DNA of 64,000 nt from Phalacrocorax aristotelis (taxonomy: Eukaryota > Chordata > Aves > Suliformes > Phalacrocoracidae): NCBI RefSeq assembly GCF_949628215.1, contig NC_134281.1, positions 41,214,512 to 41,278,511 of the forward strand, read 5' to 3'. Positions 49,681 to 63,400 of the stretch are shown here, one piece after another. The notes under the pieces are model-generated. The model saw nothing but the letters and a program-made list of their open reading frames with translations. It was not told the DNA's origin and searched no databases. Each line of letters opens with the position of its first letter. Positions within the stretch are counted from its first letter, which is position 1. The translations under genes and the position numbers were made by a program.

Positions 49681-50929
49681 GGAAGTTGTGGTTTAATAAA
49701 ATTAACACCTTGATATGTCCATTTTAATTCTATAGTTGGATTTATTGCCAGATCAAATTTGTGTTTTAGTCCTCTAAAAAAAAAGTAAATTATAATAACT
49801 AGTAAGGAATGGCTCGTTATTGGAATATCTGGTATGCTTATTCTGTGTCCCTTGCCACATCTGTTTGCTCTCTTGTTACAGTAAACAGAAAAGAATCTAC
49901 AGGATTTTAAAATGGTGGTTTTGGCTTCTGTAATTCTCAATTAAGCTTTCATCATTCCTGGCTAAAATAATAGGGTGGCTCTTTCAGAGTTTTTGTCAGA
50001 AGTATTTTTCAGGAGTCTAGGTTAAGTATGAGATGATAACTAGGGAAAACAAAGTTCAAAGCAGCCTGAATGTAGTCCTTTGCCCTGATTTCAGTGACTT
50101 CTGGTCACAGTCCATTAGCTCTCAGAATTTCTTGAGGAGCAAAAAAAGTGGTCTAGTATTTCTGACATTTAAAACAAGTCAAGTCTTCTAATATCATCAA
50201 AGAAAAAAACGTAGAGTAGTTTTTCTGAATCTCTCTTGAATCTCTAAGTGTACTTTGGCTTACTTGTTATGAATGGTAAGGAAATAATAGCACGCGATTT
50301 CTCTCTCTTTGCAGATGTTAGGAATTGAATGCTGCTCACAGTGATTATTCCATACCATTTGTGTTATGTTCAGGTCCCATGCTATTAGCCTTCCCCCCCT
50401 TCCCATCCTTTGCTGTAATACACAGATATCATTCTGTTAGTCTATGGACCACCCCCATAAAATGTCTATAAAATGCCCACAACTGTCCACAAAATGTCAG
50501 TTGAGTTTATTTAGTCCATGACTTTGGGCCCCCTCTGTTATGGTGGTCACTCAGGACAGGAGAGGTTGTGTGGAGTTACTGGGCGCTGAAGCCAGCGCAG
50601 GTCAGGTCACTGCTGTACTCGCACTGCTTCTTGTAAGGCTTGTCCTCCATTGGTTTGGGTGGTTCCTGCTGTAGTAATTCCTGTAACATGCAACTCAAAT
50701 CCCAGTTTACAACAGTTTAAAGGTATTTCCATTACAATCTCCACCCCTGGTTCCTTTGCGCCAGACCATTGGGTTTAACATTGCAATGAACTCCCCTTGC
50801 CCCTGCTCTAGCTTGGATTTATCCACAGACTGCACTCCCTTAGGGGAGTACCTGCTTCAAGTGGAGCCTTATCTAGGAGCCACCGTCTCTCCAGGGTTAT
50901 GTCTGCAGTAGCATAGACTTCTCCACAGC

Positions 50930-51330
50930 TACAGTTGCTTTGAGGCGCACCTGTTCCAGCGTGGCCTTCTCCATGGGCCACAATGCTTCCAGCAATAGAC
51001 CTGCTCCAGCGTGGTCTTACCTACACCCTCAGTCCCTTCAGAAGGGAACCTGCTCCAACATGGCCTTGCCCATGGCTGCAGTGCCTCCAGGGTTGACCTG
51101 CTCTGTTGTGGGTTTGTCCATGGCCACATGCTTTGAGGTGCTCCAGCATGACCTCATGCACAGCCTCTGATGCCTCAAGGTGTACCTGCTACAGCATGGA
51201 CTCATCCTTGGGCCACAATCCTTTCAGATGTATACCTGCTGCGGCACAGGCATGTAACTATGGCCACAGATGCTTTGGGGTGTCCTGCTCCCACATGGAC
51301 TTATCCATACAGGTCCCTTCAGCTTGAGTT
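50930..51330. repeat. Imperfect tandem repeat (~48 bp) within the ERV
   Basis: About eight copies of a unit reading, on the plus strand, ACCTGCTCCAGCGTGG then a CTT.CCCATGGGCCACA part and GTGCCTCCAGGG, with many substitutions. Unit length varies by a few bases. It lies entirely within the noncoding retroviral internal region. Confidence 0.75.
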
Positions 51331-51624
51331 CACAGCCTGTCCAGTACGGTGGCACCGAAGCAGCAGTGGTAGACTGGCCATCTGCCAGCCCAGGTGCATC
51401 ACCATTGCTGCTATCAAAATATCCCCAGGCACAGCAGAGTAAGGTGATAATCAGTACTGCACTACAGCAAACAGTGAAAGCAGAAAGCCACTAAAGAGCA
51501 CTAGACTCTAATATACAGTGAGGCAAGCAAGCACATAAGCCTGCCGATTAATAAACAGCAATAACAGCTATAAAGTCAATCTAGCACATTCCAGTAAAAT
51601 CTGTTGTTCTGTCAAACCCTTTGA

Positions 51625-51643
51625 GCCCCACATTGGGTGCCCA
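51625..51643 (-). other. Retroviral primer-binding site (tRNA-Lys1,2-like)
   Basis: Minus-strand TGGGCACCCAATGTGGGGC directly after the LTR. It matches the Lys1,2 primer site apart from an inserted base and two substitutions, showing decay. Confidence 0.6.
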
Positions 51644-52230
51644 AAAGGACTATGGGGCAGCTAAGCCCCACACAGCTGCTCTCTCACTCTCCCCCTGCTG
51701 GGATGGGGGAGAGAGCCAGAAAGGTAAATGTGAGGAAACTAGTGGGTTGAGATAAAGACAGTTTAATAGGTAAAGCAAAAGCCGTGCACACAAGCAAAGC
51801 AAAACAAGGAATACAGTCACTACTGCCCATGGGCAGGCAGGTGTTCAGCCATCTCCAGGAAAGCAGGGCTCTGTCACACGTAGTGGTTACTTGGGAAGAC
51901 AAACACCATAACTCTGAGTGTCCCTGCCTTCCTCCTTTTCCCTGCAGCTTTATATGCTGAGCATGACATCCCATGGTATGGAATATCCCTTTGGTCAGTT
52001 GGGGTCAGTTGTCCCGGCTGTGTCCCCTCCCAGCTCCTTGTGCACCACCAGCCTGCTTGCTCGTGGGCTGGGGTGAGAGGCGGAAAAGGCCTTGACTCTG
52101 TGTAAGCCCTGCTCAGCAGTAACTAAAACATCAGTGTGTTACCAACATTATTCTCAGCACAAATCCAAAACATAGTCCCATACTAACTACTCTGAAGAAA
52201 ATTAACTCTATCCCAGCCAAAACCAGCACA
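51644..52230 (-). mobile_element. Retroviral LTR (avian ERV, ERVK/ERVL-like)
   Basis: About 587 bp, minus orientation. It starts TGTGCTGGTTTTGGCTGGGA at 52230, a sequence widespread in bird genomes. A TATAAA box lies at 51954-51949, a poly(A) signal ATTAAA at 51767-51762, and a primer-binding site follows immediately at 51643. The order promoter, poly(A) signal, primer-binding site fixes the orientation and identifies it as the 5' LTR of its element. The family name (K or L) is not certain: the Lys-type primer site favours ERVK. Confidence 0.85.
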
Positions 52231-55200
52231 GAAGCCAATGGATGCTGAGTGTCAGCTTTCCAGTGGCTTTGTAACAAAACTGAAAATTAGAAGTTTGAGG
52301 TTCTCATAAATGTAGGTGGTGTGCATTTAAAAAAAAAATTAAATTGTGCGTGAATCCTTTTGACAAGCATTATCGAGAACCTCTTTTTCTGCTCAGGAGC
52401 CTGTGGTTTGAGAGGAGTGGAGTGGCGTGGACTGGAATGGGCATGGTGTGAACAGCCTCGTTCCATGTGGGTGAAGGTCCTGCCAGAGCAGAAACTATTA
52501 AATATATCTCCAAAGATGATCTCCCATCCTGAGTGCCAACATAAGATGCATTTTAGAGTGGAAAGGAGAGATTGTGGGGAGCACCAAAATCCCCATTTTA
52601 TGCCTCAGAAGCCTGTGAGGTTGGGGTACTGCTGTCACATTATCAGCTGGGTTTGAGCATGATCTGTATAATCCTTGGGACAGTTGAGAAACGGTGCCAA
52701 CAGCATCCAGCACAGTGTTCAGGGAGATACAAAGGTGATGTTCACTGGTTGGGTGGTTGTGTGTTGTGTTGTTACTCATTGTGATGCACAGACATGGAAG
52801 TGACAAGTTCTGCACTGCTGACCTGTTGGATGTCTATAAACCAACAGTGCACTGGGTCTTTTTAGTTTATTTCCCCTTAAGAATGAGGGAAATAATTTTT
52901 TTTTTATTTGCATAGAAAGACTGTGTCAAGAATGGTAAAGAGAAATGCAGTAGACTCTTTTTAACTGCAGGTAACCTTGCAAATTGAAGACAGCCACTGC
53001 ATATGCACAGAAGCCACATAAAAAGAAATGTTGGCTTTATAATTTCTGGTTAAATACAATCTATGTGCATTTAGCCATCTGAGAAAATGAACTGATTTTA
53101 CTTTGCAATATGTAAGTAAACACCGAGGCAGAAATGCAGCTGGCTTACAGCCAGATTTCTGGGTTGTAAGGCGCAGGGAAAGATTTTGGTTAGTTGTTTA
53201 AAAAAGGGTATTTCCTCTCTGTGAAGTTCATATGATAATTCTCAGATTGCTTAAGAAAACTGCTGGTGGGGTGATACATCCAAATTATTAAGGAATTACA
53301 GGTAATTTTTTATTAAAAAAATTTGTAGAGGTCACTTGTAACTAATTTATGTGAGTTTCTCTGAAGTCTCTAGTTAACCTTTCAATACAGAGGTCTGCTT
53401 AATGTAACTACTATTTGTTTACTGTTTACTAAAATACTCTTTGTCTTTAACATAAAACTTTCTGGATTTCAGAACAGTGTGTTAGGTTACAAATCAATGG
53501 ATTTTTTGACTGGTCTTTAAGTAAATTCTGAAACTAGTCAAGCATCATGATTCTTTTAATGTGTTGATGCATTTTAAGTTGGGTCAGTTCTTCATGGGAT
53601 AACAGCATTTTGGCAATTCCAGTGACTGAGGGCAGTGGTTTGGAGTGAAGCTTCCCATCTCCCTAAAATCCATGGGGCTTCTGTAAATGATGAGGAATGC
53701 CTGATGTGGTATCACTAGTTTTTGCAGAGGCTGAACAGTTTAATACTAGGGATATTTATTTGTCTGTTAGGATAGACCAACGACATAATGAAATTTGAAA
53801 GAGGTTTTGTTGTTAAGATTCCTGCATGTCAACTGGCAATTAAATTTCTAAGTTGCTTTTAAGGACAGAAAAAAGGAAGTACTTCTATGGTTTAGAGTAT
53901 TTAGAGCTAAGGCTTAAGTAGCCATCTTAGACTGCTGAGCTAACAGGCTGCATGCTTGACAGTTAGTGTATACACAGTGCACCTTCTGGTTTTATTTTTC
54001 ATTATTTTCTACAGAAATGCATGTGCTTTAACAGACAGATTTGCTCTCCCTAGCTTTTTTCCGTGAACTATTGTTTGTAGGAAGTATTGCCCACTACAAT
54101 TAAGTATTTATTGCCCAGGATAGCGGCACTGTGGTATTTGCAAATTGTCTGGCTGCAGATCTGGAGCAAAGCATGAAATGCCCAACTGTTTTTTAAAAGT
54201 TCTTTTTCTCCATAGTTTTTAGTTTTGAAATCCAGGCATTGTAACTGTAATTGTAAAACATCCAATTTCATCACAGTTTATAGACAGGGGAGAGGTGTGG
54301 TTTAAAGTTCCTTGGACTTGCCTCTCTCCCCTTCTTTTTTTACTCAGCCTTTCCTAATTTCTTGGCGGCAGGGTTTCACAGAAGGACCCCTCTGGTAGCC
54401 CTGCGTTTTCAGCTGTATTCACTCTTCAGTGTTTTCTCATTCATAGAAGTATGAAAAGGAGTACACAGTGAAGCTACTCTCTCTGTTTATTTGAAATTAG
54501 AACTTAGTCTTTGCAGCAAATAATTAATTTTAAGTTTACCCTCCCCCCTCCAAATTCAGAAGATTTTGTGTCTCATGGTCTCTTAGATGCAAAATATATT
54601 GGTAGTTCTGGTATCAAGTTCAAAAAGGGAAATGTGAAACCCCAATTCTACAGCAGAGTTCCTGTTTTTCTGACTTGACAGTTTGAGCTTGGACTTTATT
54701 ACTGCTAGTCTTTGTTAGTTTTGGAAGCAGGCAAATGCTGTTTGATAGTTAAGCAAATGGGTCAGTCTGGGCATAATGTTTATCTATCTTCTCTTTCTTC
54801 TAAGTTATGCTGAAAATATGCCCCAACTAGTCATGCTATGCTTTTCCTGGCAAAGAGGAGCAGAAAGTGATAATTTTAAGGCTGGCACAACATAATGTAG
54901 AGAAAAAGTTACTATGAATAATTCATGCATAAGGTATCTAATAAAGTTGTGCAAATATAGCACTCAAGAACTTGGGACTTCCCTAAAATATCAAATATTT
55001 TTCTTAAAGATTTCAGGTGAGTGATTCTCCTCCTGCATTTTCTTTTCCCTTGATGTCAAAAAAAAGTCAGTCCCTGTAAGAAGCATTTTGTTGTTATTTT
55101 GTCAGTGAGAAGTGAAGATGTAATAAAAACGTAACTTGTGATGGATATATATGCTGATTAACTATATCATGTTGCTTTTGCTACCACTGGCTTCTCTCTC

Positions 55201-56639
55201 TTCTTCCCTTTGTTGTATTTTTATGATCCCTTTTAAGTCATGAGTGTCAAAATTAAGTTATTTGGGTTAGGGGATATAACTGCAAATCTCGCAAAGACTT
55301 TGGTATATATTATTTTTAAGCGCATAAATAGTCCTGGAGGACTACTTATGTATATAGAATATATAGGATCACATGTTGCCACCTATAGTGTATATGTAGT
55401 ATTAAACAACTGTAATTGATATCTGATTAGCTTGATTAGTCCTGATTAAATTCTACATCTGTTATGAAGGTTTTGTAATGGCTTTTCAGTTCTCCTCTGA
55501 TGTTTTAATAGTAAATGTACAGTTGAAGTATAAAAGTTATGAACTTAACTATGTGGAAATTCCTTATATATGACCACTAGTTCCTGTAAACTCCAGTAAA
55601 TAAGACCATGACTTGCTTTAGAAGGGTTTTTCTCTGATTTTTTTGGTGTTTTGAACAAAAAACAGCAGAAATACTGCATTCAGAATGCTTGTCGACAAAA
55701 CTTGAGGATTTCTAGGAGGATGATCTTATTAGAGAGCGAGTCAGTAACTCAGCGTGGCTGCAGCTAGGAGGGAGAGAGGGTAAGAAAGTATTTTTTGAAG
55801 GGAGATGCCTGGTAATTGCCTGTTGAACTTTTTGAGAGTGATCTAAGCATGACAACTCCGTAATTTCTAGTCCTTTCTAATGTTGGCTTTCAGTCCTTTT
55901 TCAGTGAATCCTGGGAATCATTTACTTAGAAATCAGCACTGAAGGTTGAAAGTGTGTGTAGAAAATTCTGATGCCCCTTTAGTGGTGAGTATTGACAAAC
56001 GACGCCTCTGTCCTCGAGGTCCCCACATCAGCAGTGGTGTGTCCAGTATGTAAAGTAAGAGATGTTAAAGCCAGCACTGGGAAAGTAGATAGGGCAGGAG
56101 GTACTTGGGGTGACTCATTTGAGTCAGTGCTAAAAGTGATTGAACAACAATGTCCCTGCTTAGCTATTTTTAATATTTGCTTACTCACATTTACTGTACT
56201 AAGCTCTTTACGGGAAAGGTAGTTAAAAGGCTCTAGTAAGGTCTTAAAGCCACTTTTCATGGCAACAACGTATTATATTGGAGTGATGTCTTCAGACCTA
56301 TCTTCTGAGGTTTTTAGGTCTCGGTATAATTCTTGTTCTGCTTGATGCTTCCATAAGCACTGCAGTCCAGTATTCACAGCATTGCACCTAGATCTACACA
56401 GATAAATTGGCATTGAGGCCGGACCTTACAACCAGATCAGTAGTGGTGCAGCTAGAGTGGTGAGGAGGGGTGGTGATGGGTAGCTTGGTAGTGCCGAGAA
56501 GTGCTTTTCTACCTCACCAGATGGAAGTCTGTTTCATAAGGGACATGATTTAATATATTAAAAAAATATTCCTAGGTTTTAGCCACAATGACTATATAAG
56601 TCACAGCTTCCCTGTTGTAAAATCCTGCTTGCAATTTAC
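52231..56639. other. Noncoding stretch, probable JAK1 5' intron (middle part)
   Basis: AT-rich unique sequence without a recognised gene or repeat. A short plus-strand frame at 55992-56222 is discussed among the rejected items. Confidence 0.5.
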
Positions 56640-57490
56640 ATAATCCTTAGAGTGCTTCCCAGGACAGCAGCATATTCAGCTTGTGGAGCTGTGATGACCA
56701 GTAACGTGCAGTCCTGACTCCCTTCTTTACGGATACGGATAGTCTCCTCTTTACAGATGCTGACAGCAGTATTTGCAGGAAGTAGTAGTTTAGGAGGTTG
56801 CTTGGGGTGCACATATGTGTCATGGAGTTCAGTGGTGGCTTCCTGTTTACTGCTGCTGAGTGAGGATTTGGGCTGGGGCCAGAGAAGGTGCAAGAATGCG
56901 TCTTGTGGATTCGCTGTTACACAGGTCTGCCCCTGCCTCTCCCCCACCCACCCCTCCCCATTTGGCAAGGTGTTGTAGCAACGACTGTAGCCATGGGTTG
57001 GGGTGTTTGCTGCAGAGCCCTGGTGGAACTGATACGCTTGATGGAAGTTGCTTTCTTTAATTGCTGCTGAAAGAAATTCCTGGTGCACAGCAAAGTTCCT
57101 TGAGCTTCATGATGGCACTGGAGCTGGGGAGGAGGGAGGTTGGGTCACGATTCCTCAGATCAGAGACTCTTTGTTTGAGTGTGGATAAACTGGGCCTGCT
57201 CGGGCTGTTGAAGCTGAGATAACTGTTATCAGCCTCTTGGGAAGAAAGGCTGACCTGTGGCATGTACATCTAATATCTTGGGACGCATCAGTAGGGGGAG
57301 CAAAGCAAGGCACGATGGTTTGTTGGTGTTGAGTCACAGCAGCAGCGTAGTGATCCTGCATCCAAAGTTGCTGTTGTGAGAGAGGCATCAGAAGAGAGGG
57401 AAGAAGAACTCCAGCTAAGCAGTGTCTGCTGCTGTGTGCTTCTAGAGAACTGAAATAAAATTATACCTTGACTGAAAAGTGAATTGGCCA
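56640..57490 (-). pseudogene. Possible decayed coding sequence, unidentified
   Basis: Consecutive minus-strand open stretches of 67, 77, 70 and 150 codons hand over from one frame to another, as expected of a coding sequence broken by frameshifts. Composition differs from the AT-rich flanks: it is richer in G+C, with Q, S and P-rich translations (for example PLSQQQLWMQDHYAAAV near 57388 and KEETIRIRKEGSQD near 56750). No introns are evident. I do not recognise the family. Processed pseudogenes are scarce in birds, so chance open frames or an unannotated repeat remain real alternatives. Confidence 0.25.
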
Positions 57491-60400
57491 TAAACTGTTA
57501 TGAAACTGCTCTTGGCCAAAATTGGAAATTGAGAAACAGTGAGCTACTAGAAATTTTAATAATATAAAAACACTAGTGGGAATGCAGATAGCCTCCTGAA
57601 AATGTAAAAGTTTGTATTCCTCCTGTAATTTTTTACTTTAGACAAACCTTACAGTTGTGCTTTGAAGCATGCCACTTGGTGTTCTGAAATGTAGAATATA
57701 TTTTGCTCAGACTTTTTTTTTTGGCTTTCATACATTGTATAAGACTCACAGGAGGATGATTTTGTTGTTAAAGGGAAGACCACCAAGTTACCAGGCAGCA
57801 ACTGCAGAAACAGGACAAGCAAGTGTTCTCTAAAAAGGGAAATTAGTGAACTGTAAAAGACCATGAGATGATTCAGCCCTACCAGAATTTTGTAGAAGAG
57901 TTAAACTGGATTGCTAAACCGGAAGAGGCGTAAGGCTTTCTAGGCGGAAAAGTACTTAGACTGACAGGTTGAAATTGTTATAGAGAGTGAGATCCTGTGC
58001 ATTGCCACACTCTGTGGCAAATGCTAAGCATAGTAGAGGCTGTTTGGATTTGGATGAGTGTAAAGGCCAGCTTTAGTCATTCTGGGACCAAGCCATCAGT
58101 GATAGGATAATTGTGCAATCTGCAGTACAAACTCTCAAATCTGTAACCCAAACAGGACTCCCTAAGGAAAGAAAAACAAAGTCCTACAGCTCACCATTGT
58201 ATACTGAAGCCACTGACGTGTGTTACCACCTTTGAACCACTGTTAGCATAACTCTCAGAGGTAAACATGTAAAATTTACTCCTATCTAGCTGGTTAGTTA
58301 AAAATAGTGTATGTATTTGTCCAAGAGATTGAATGAGTTGAGTGTAAATATTTAGTTTGCTTGAGAGGGTGATACTGGGATATAGCTCATAGTTGACAGA
58401 AGACTCACACCAGCAATCCTCTTAATTGTAACAAGTACGCCATGTCAAGCCATAGCATTCAAAATTAAATTGGATAGTGGAAATTCAGTAGAAACAGCAG
58501 AGAACTTGCTGAAAAATTATTTTTAGAACTTTGAAAAAAAAAATCCATTATTGCAGATGTGGTGTCTTGAAACACTGTACTGCTTTGCTCAGATTATCAT
58601 TTCAGGTATGTGCAAACTGAGGAAATGCTCATGTCTGTGTTAATAAGTGATGGTGGAGGCGTGGACTGGATTTACAGGTTCCTTCTTAACCCCATGTTCC
58701 TGCAGAACAAGCTGCTTGTGGCCAGGTCTGCCTGTGCTTAAACATTAAATTGTCAGTTACTTTAGTTGTCTTTGGAGATAAAACTGATACTAGAAGCATA
58801 TCAGGGTGTTCCTCTATTTCAGCCAGAAAACAGCTGTTAGATAAGACTTTATCTGCAGGAGTTGGCAGCCTGGCCTTCATAACATCACAGCTATCCCATA
58901 TTCTTAAGTCCTGTAGGAGAATCATGAAAGCATGGAGGATGTGCGCTCTCTTAGTATCCACAGGACATCTGAGATGTGACTGACGCCACATTTGCATTGA
59001 AAGAAGCATTTAGTAACTCTACGTGTGCATGCACATGCTTAAGTGAAAAAGCAGCAAGCACCGTCTATAGGTTTGGACACAGGAGGAAAAAACAGTTCAC
59101 TGAGGGGCAGCATCCAACCCTATAATTGGACAGCCACCGCAGTTCAGACTACGCTTTTTGGTTATCAAAGGGAGGCACAAGGATCCTCGTTATTTGGCAG
59201 AGCTCAAGCTGCCTACTTAGACAACTTTCTAAATAGATTCATTTGGCTTTCACTGATTGGCTTCCTTTGTTTCAAGTGGCTTCTGCCAATTTACTTGGAT
59301 TTGATTATTTTTAGGAAGAAAAGAGCCTGTAGCTCTGAAAAATGATGGTGGTTTTTTCAGTTTCAGTTCTTTGTCAGAGTTGGGATCAGAAAAAAAGGAT
59401 TTAGGGTGAAATCTGTAGCATGTCATTTCTTTATCACCCTTACAGATGATATTGAGGCCTTACCTCCTCTTTTTAAAGTAAGGTAGGTAATATAAGGATT
59501 CATTAAAGCCTGAGAATATAAAAATAATTGCAAGCAAATGGAAGTATATCCTGGGGGAGAGTCCGCTCATCTGGGTTTTGAATCTCTAAAGAGACAAGCT
59601 TAGAAGCTGATGTCTGAGATCCCTTCCCAGTCCAAGGAAAGACTTTGAAACCTCATCCGACCTATTTCAGATTTCTGTTTTAGGGTAAGATAAAGTGCAC
59701 CTTGGGCTTAATTGTCTAGAATGACAACGAGAGGAGCATCCAGTACCTAGCTCAAAGGCAGAAGTCTGCATTTAGCCAGATGTACAGGAAACAGGGCAAT
59801 GTGCAAGAATTGCCAGGGTCCCCTCTCATCTCTGGCTAGGAAGCCTGTTTTGAACACAGCTTCTTTCTTAACAAACCAGTTATCTGAGACTGAGGTGAGT
59901 AAAGGTCAGTGCAAACTCATTTTCAGCTGTTACCCGTACTGCTCGTTTGTGGGAGAAGAGGTTTAACTGTGCTCAGCTTCCTGGAGAGAAAAGATGAGCG
60001 CCTACCCCATTGCTTTTCAGGCAGAGACCAAAAATAAACCAGTTTTAAGTTTTATCACTGTAATTCTTTTTCTCTAAAGGTCATTTTATACACCATTCTC
60101 TGTACTGTTCTGTTTTCTGCACACTTGGCAGCCACCCCTGGCTGACCTTCGGGGCACATGAAATGAAGCACGAGAAGTCCTTGTTGGTAAGGCTGCAGCA
60201 TGTAGCACAGCAGTCCATGCAGGCTCCTCGCGGATGAGCTGACCTGCTGCCTGCCCCAAGAAGCTTTGACCTTGGTGGAGTGGTGAGGAGAGCAGAAAAT
60301 AAGCAGAAGATAGGTCCATAAAATGGTCTGAATGGACTTAGAAGAGGGACTTCAGTGTCATTCTCATTTTGCTTTAGACAAGCTAATTAACCTAGTTGTA

Positions 60401-63400
60401 GTTCCTTCCTCTGACTAACAGGGATGTGTTTACAGCTAACCATTAATACAGGTGTACTCTTTATTAGTAATAAAAAGCAATTGCTATATGTGTTTATCCC
60501 AACACATGGGCAATAAAGAACTGTATTTCCACTCGTATTAAAAATTATGTCTCAATGGCAGTAGATTTTTCTCACCTTTAGTCACACACATACTTTGAAA
60601 AATACACACAGGTGTGAGCATGCCAGTGGATACATACTGCACTGTTGAGAAGTAGTTGCTTAATGATTTAAGTGTTGTATTAGCTGTTTAATTAGTTTAC
60701 AATTAATTTAGTAACTGAGCCAGGGAGGCCTTGTTAGTATGTTTCCGCATGCACGGATAACAAAATGCAGTCTGGAATGACTTTGGGACTTGTTAGCTAA
60801 AATGACTGAACTATTTGCAGAGACCATTCCTGTTCTGAAGCCTACCCACTCACATGTATGCTGACCTCTACATCCAGCCTTTGCTTTTCAGAAGAGGTCT
60901 AAAAGCAGATGTAACATTTGAACCACTTTGTGGTCCTTGCAGTTTGGTGAGCAGATCCTCTGTGAGCACGCAGCTCTCATCCCAGCGTACAGGCCCTGTC
61001 CCCAGGCGTCACTCATGGAGGCAGAGGTGGGACTGTCAGAGGCCTCATCCTTGGGCTAGCTGTTTTCTAAGACAAATTGCTAAGCTAGTCTCTCTCCTCC
61101 AGCTTTTCTAAACTTAGAATGCTTTTTCAATAGACAGTGAACCAACAACCTTCCATGGGAACTTTTGGGTTGGAAAACTCCATATTGTTCACTTACCATT
61201 GAACATGTCTCTTGTGCACCTATGTAGCTAAATCTAGATTTTTTTTTTGTCATACTGTTTATTGGAACATTAATTAACCTGATTGCTCTCAGTTTTTAAA
61301 TAATGGCTCCTCCTTGCTTACATATACCCCCATTAGAACATTTGCCCTCAATTTGTTGACTGCTTTAGCACTAGGTGAGCACAGTAATACACCTCTTATT
61401 TACAGACGTGGTGATTGTCATTCCCTGTAGTGAGAGTGAAGCACAGCATCTGAGAAAGCAAAGCTTCTTCAAAATATAGCAGTTAATAGGTATAGCAAGA
61501 CAAGGTTGAAATGTTACCTTGACTAACTTTCCTTCATTAGTTTCCCAGCAAATAGGTTTTAGTTGGAGCTCAGTGTATTTGATTTTTCAAAGCTCCGGGT
61601 GGCATTGGCATAGCTACTGTAGAGCTCATCTGTTTCTGTAAATTGGTCTCATATGGCTGTGGCTTTCATGGCAACACTTGCTAACTCTTTCGCAACAGAA
61701 CATCTGTGTACAAATTACCTCACAAGCAACAAAAAACGATCCATTGATATGAAGGAGCAGTTTCCCCATAGACTGAAATGTTGGTAGATCACTGTCCAGG
61801 ATGCTCCAGTGGCCTGCATGGTGCATGGGGGGGCTAGTGGGGATGGGCAGGGAAAGCTGGAGGAGTTGTGCTTACAGTTATGGAAAGGAATGCTGCATGT
61901 GGGACAAATCTGTTTTCAAACGTAGGTGGTGGTTTCCACAATGTAGCAGAAATCATAATGCAGCTTGTACCTGGCAGAGGAAGAGTTAATGCTGTTTTGC
62001 GGACCAGTGCTTCTAGCTTTCTAGACCTGGAAGCACAGTCAGAAGTTGAGCTTTTTCTTTTTTGGTGGTAGTAGTAGGGCTTCAGACTGTGGAGAAAGAC
62101 CAGCTGGAGTCCCCTTGAGTCCTTTTCCGTGAAGGAATGCCATGTGAGTAGTAGCGGTTAGTTGATATTGCCATATTCTTCCCTTATACAGATACTGGGA
62201 GAAAGGAGGGGGAAAAAAAAGCCCTGAAGCTAAGCTGTTGTTCCTATTGCTGAGTTATACTCTGCTGGGTGGCAGGTTTTCCAGGAATTAGGTTCTGCAT
62301 GAAGGACAGAGGTGCTGCCTAAAAGTTCTTTGTTGTTGATGAATGTTTTTCTTTCTTGGTGTCAGTAGTTGTGTTGGTTGCAGCATAGCCAGACACTGCC
62401 CTGTGCAGTTAGGTTGAGCTAACAAAAAGAAGGGTGTGCTGCTGCTGGAGGGGCTTAGTGAGGTCAGGTGGGGACAGGAGGAGGAAGAGGTTGGTGACTT
62501 TTGGTAGCTGTATGTAAGGCTGTACCTCAGAGTTTTTTGCCAAATTGGATTAACCTGGGGCCCTGTTGGTAGGACCAGAAGTGATCTGTGCTCAGATCTG
62601 GGATCCCATTGCAGTTTTTTTCATTGCTCCATTCTTGCTCTGTTTTACCGTGTGATGGCCTTTACAGATGTTTTTACAGTGTGACTAATGGCACCCCACA
62701 GCTACAATTAGCACCTCCTCCGCTACCAGAGTACCTGTTGCTTTACAGAGATTTCTGCACTTCAAATCTCAGCTTTTTACTTTGTTGCGTTGGAACTAGG
62801 TATAGTGCCTAACAGAAAGGGCTTTAATTGAGACACCCTCTTTAACCCTGACACTGTTTTTGTACCATCTGGCCATACCTTCTCCAACCAGAATTGCATG
62901 CAGAGTTCCAGTATTGGGGCTACCAGCATTACAGCAGGGTGATTCTACTTAATAAAAGATGAACAGAGAACGCAGAGAGGGGTAAAAAAATTCGACGATC
63001 AAATTGTTCTTGCTGTTGATAGCAAATCCCAAGTTTGCTATTAAATCGTGTGGTTTTGCATCTGTGTTACAGGAAGAATGTCTATTGGTTAGGGAATGCC
63101 TTTGCTGGTGGCTTGCTCTGGACAGAAAGGCAAAGATAACTGGTAAAGTTCTGTTTGCTTTTGTTTTTGTTATTGTTAAGAGTGAACTTTAACAGTATCT
63201 TCTCACCACATTTTTAAAAAAAAAAAAGAAAAAGGCAAGCCATCAAAAAACACTTACCAAAGTGCAAAGCCACCACAGGAAGCACGCAACTACCAGAAAT
63301 CTTTGTGAATAAAGCAATCTAGGGGATTCAAGTGTCTTGCCATATGCAGAGTAGATGTTGACCACATCGATAAAACTCTTTAAGGCCTTTAAAAGTGTTT

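Larger units (their letters stand above)
50330..51643 (-). mobile_element. Degenerate endogenous retrovirus leader/internal region
   Basis: Follows the LTR on the minus strand. A primer-binding site at 51643-51625 (TGGGCACCCAATGTGGGGC) resembles the tRNA-Lys1,2 type with one extra base and two changes. Beyond it there is no gag, pol or env frame that I can recognise. A tandem repeat of about 48 bp lies at 50930-51330. The far boundary near 50330 is uncertain, and no second LTR was found, so the copy is truncated or rearranged and cannot be coding. Description as ERV rests on adjacency to the LTR and on familiarity with the same sequence in bird genomes. Confidence 0.6.

Noticed and set aside
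49602-49940. Minus-strand frame of 112 codons
   Set aside because: Overlaps the antisense of the CR1 fragment; not a gene.
55992-56222. Plus-strand frame with VLEVPTSAVVCPVCKVRD and GTWGDSFESVL, faintly like retroviral internal sequence
   Set aside because: Similarity is only an impression; no LTR or other retroviral part lies nearby. A translated search would settle it.
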